A DNA stretch of 6,238 nt from Thermoanaerobacterales bacterium (GTDB taxonomy: Bacteria > Bacillota > Thermosediminibacteria > Thermosediminibacterales > Tepidanaerobacteraceae). The notes under the pieces were generated by a model that saw only the letters and a program-made list of their open reading frames with translations, was not told the DNA's origin and did no database searches. The position numbers and the translations under genes were made by a program. Of this stretch, positions 6,030-6,238 are shown in pieces (the first letter of the stretch is position 1; every line of letters begins with the position of its first letter). The stretch lies in assembly GCA_012839145.1 (NCBI GenBank), contig DUNY01000307.1:1-6238 (forward strand). Reading direction: 5' to 3'.

Positions 6030-6038
6030 TGGTATAAT
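6030..6038 (+). promoter_or_regulatory. Extended -10 promoter for the M50 protease gene
   Basis: TGGTATAAT contains a perfect TATAAT (6033-6038) with an extended -10 TG. The expected -35 position falls in the T-run of the preceding terminator and is poor, so recognition would rely on the extended -10. The transcript would start near 6045, about 50 bases before the gene. Confidence 0.65.
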
Positions 6039-6095
6039 GCAATAAGCAGGAATTAAAAAAAACATATATATATATGGGAAAGGATGGCAGCTTGC

Positions 6096-6238
6096 ATGGC
6101 AAATTTTTTAGGACCGGAAATGTTACTAAGAATACCGGCTTTATTGTTGGCAATTACCTTTCATGAATATGCTCATGCTAGGGTTTCATATTCATTGGGA
6201 GACCCAACACCTAAATGGAGGGGGAGGTTGTCACTTAA
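6096..6238 (+). CDS. M50-family membrane metalloprotease (site-2-protease-like), N-terminal part
   Basis: Forty-seven codons are present and the frame runs off the window. The protein opens with a hydrophobic helix (about residues 9-22) leading into the zinc motif HEYAH (HExxH; His23, Glu24, His27). It continues with SYSLGDPTPKWRGRLSL, typical of the short M50B proteases of Bacillota that cleave substrates within the membrane. The ATG at 6096 is preferred, with GGGAAAGGA (6076-6084) ending 11 bases upstream; an in-frame ATG at 6084 overlaps that site and is less likely. It has its own promoter after the lysA terminator. In related Clostridia such a gene often stands before scpA/scpB; that cannot be seen here. 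Its substrate is unknown. It is a different branch from SpoIVFB in name only by inference, as the distinguishing C-terminal part is missing. Confidence 0.92.
   Translation, partial: MANFLGPEMLLRIPALLLAITFHEYAHARVSYSLGDPTPKWRGRLSL

Noticed and set aside
6062..6075. Alternating TA run before the M50 gene (also a similar one at 2115-2125)
   Set aside because: Short simple AT runs are expected in DNA of this composition; no regular spacing or dyad beyond the repeat itself suggests an operator.
1..6238. CRISPR arrays, tRNA/rRNA genes, insertion sequences, phage genes
   Set aside because: I looked for repeated direct repeats, cloverleaf-like segments, transposase motifs and terminal inverted repeats and saw none; the gene order and base composition look like ordinary chromosomal backbone.

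Overview
The window looks like a chromosomal segment of a low-GC, endospore-forming member of the Clostridia (Bacillota). This rests on AT-rich DNA, strong AGGAG-type ribosome binding sites, frequent TTG starts, spoVA sporulation genes and a lysine (L-box) riboswitch. All supported genes are on the + strand. I could run no database search, so family names rest on recognised motifs.

Region 1 (1-1086) is the end of a spoVA-type cluster. It holds the C-terminal 109 codons of spoVAD, a complete spoVAE (SpoVAEB type), and a 124-aa membrane protein that I do not recognise. SpoVA proteins form the spore inner-membrane channel for Ca-dipicolinate.

Region 2 (1114-4139) follows after only 27 bases and is the least ordinary part. 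Three tightly packed genes encode two paralogous proteins related to 2-hydroxyacyl-CoA dehydratase / benzoyl-CoA reductase subunits (the 'CoA protein activase', DUF2229/COG3580-3581 type) and an HgdC-like ASKHA ATPase with the two iron-sulfur cysteines of that family and an extra Cys-rich tail. The best start of each gene is TTG, and the genes overlap by 29 and 26 bases, which suggests translational coupling. Together they look like an ATP-driven, low-potential electron-transfer system of unknown substrate, probably co-transcribed with spoVA.

Region 3 (4140-4600) is a non-coding regulatory region. It contains a sigma-A-like extended -10 promoter, a complete lysine riboswitch and an intrinsic terminator. 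An alternative hairpin could serve as the antiterminator, and a plausible switching scheme can be read from the bases.

Region 4 (4601-5935) is lysA, diaminopimelate decarboxylase, the last step of lysine synthesis and the gene the riboswitch controls. A strong bidirectional-looking terminator follows. Then comes a new extended -10 promoter and the first 47 codons of an M50-family (site-2-protease-like) membrane metalloprotease that runs off the window.
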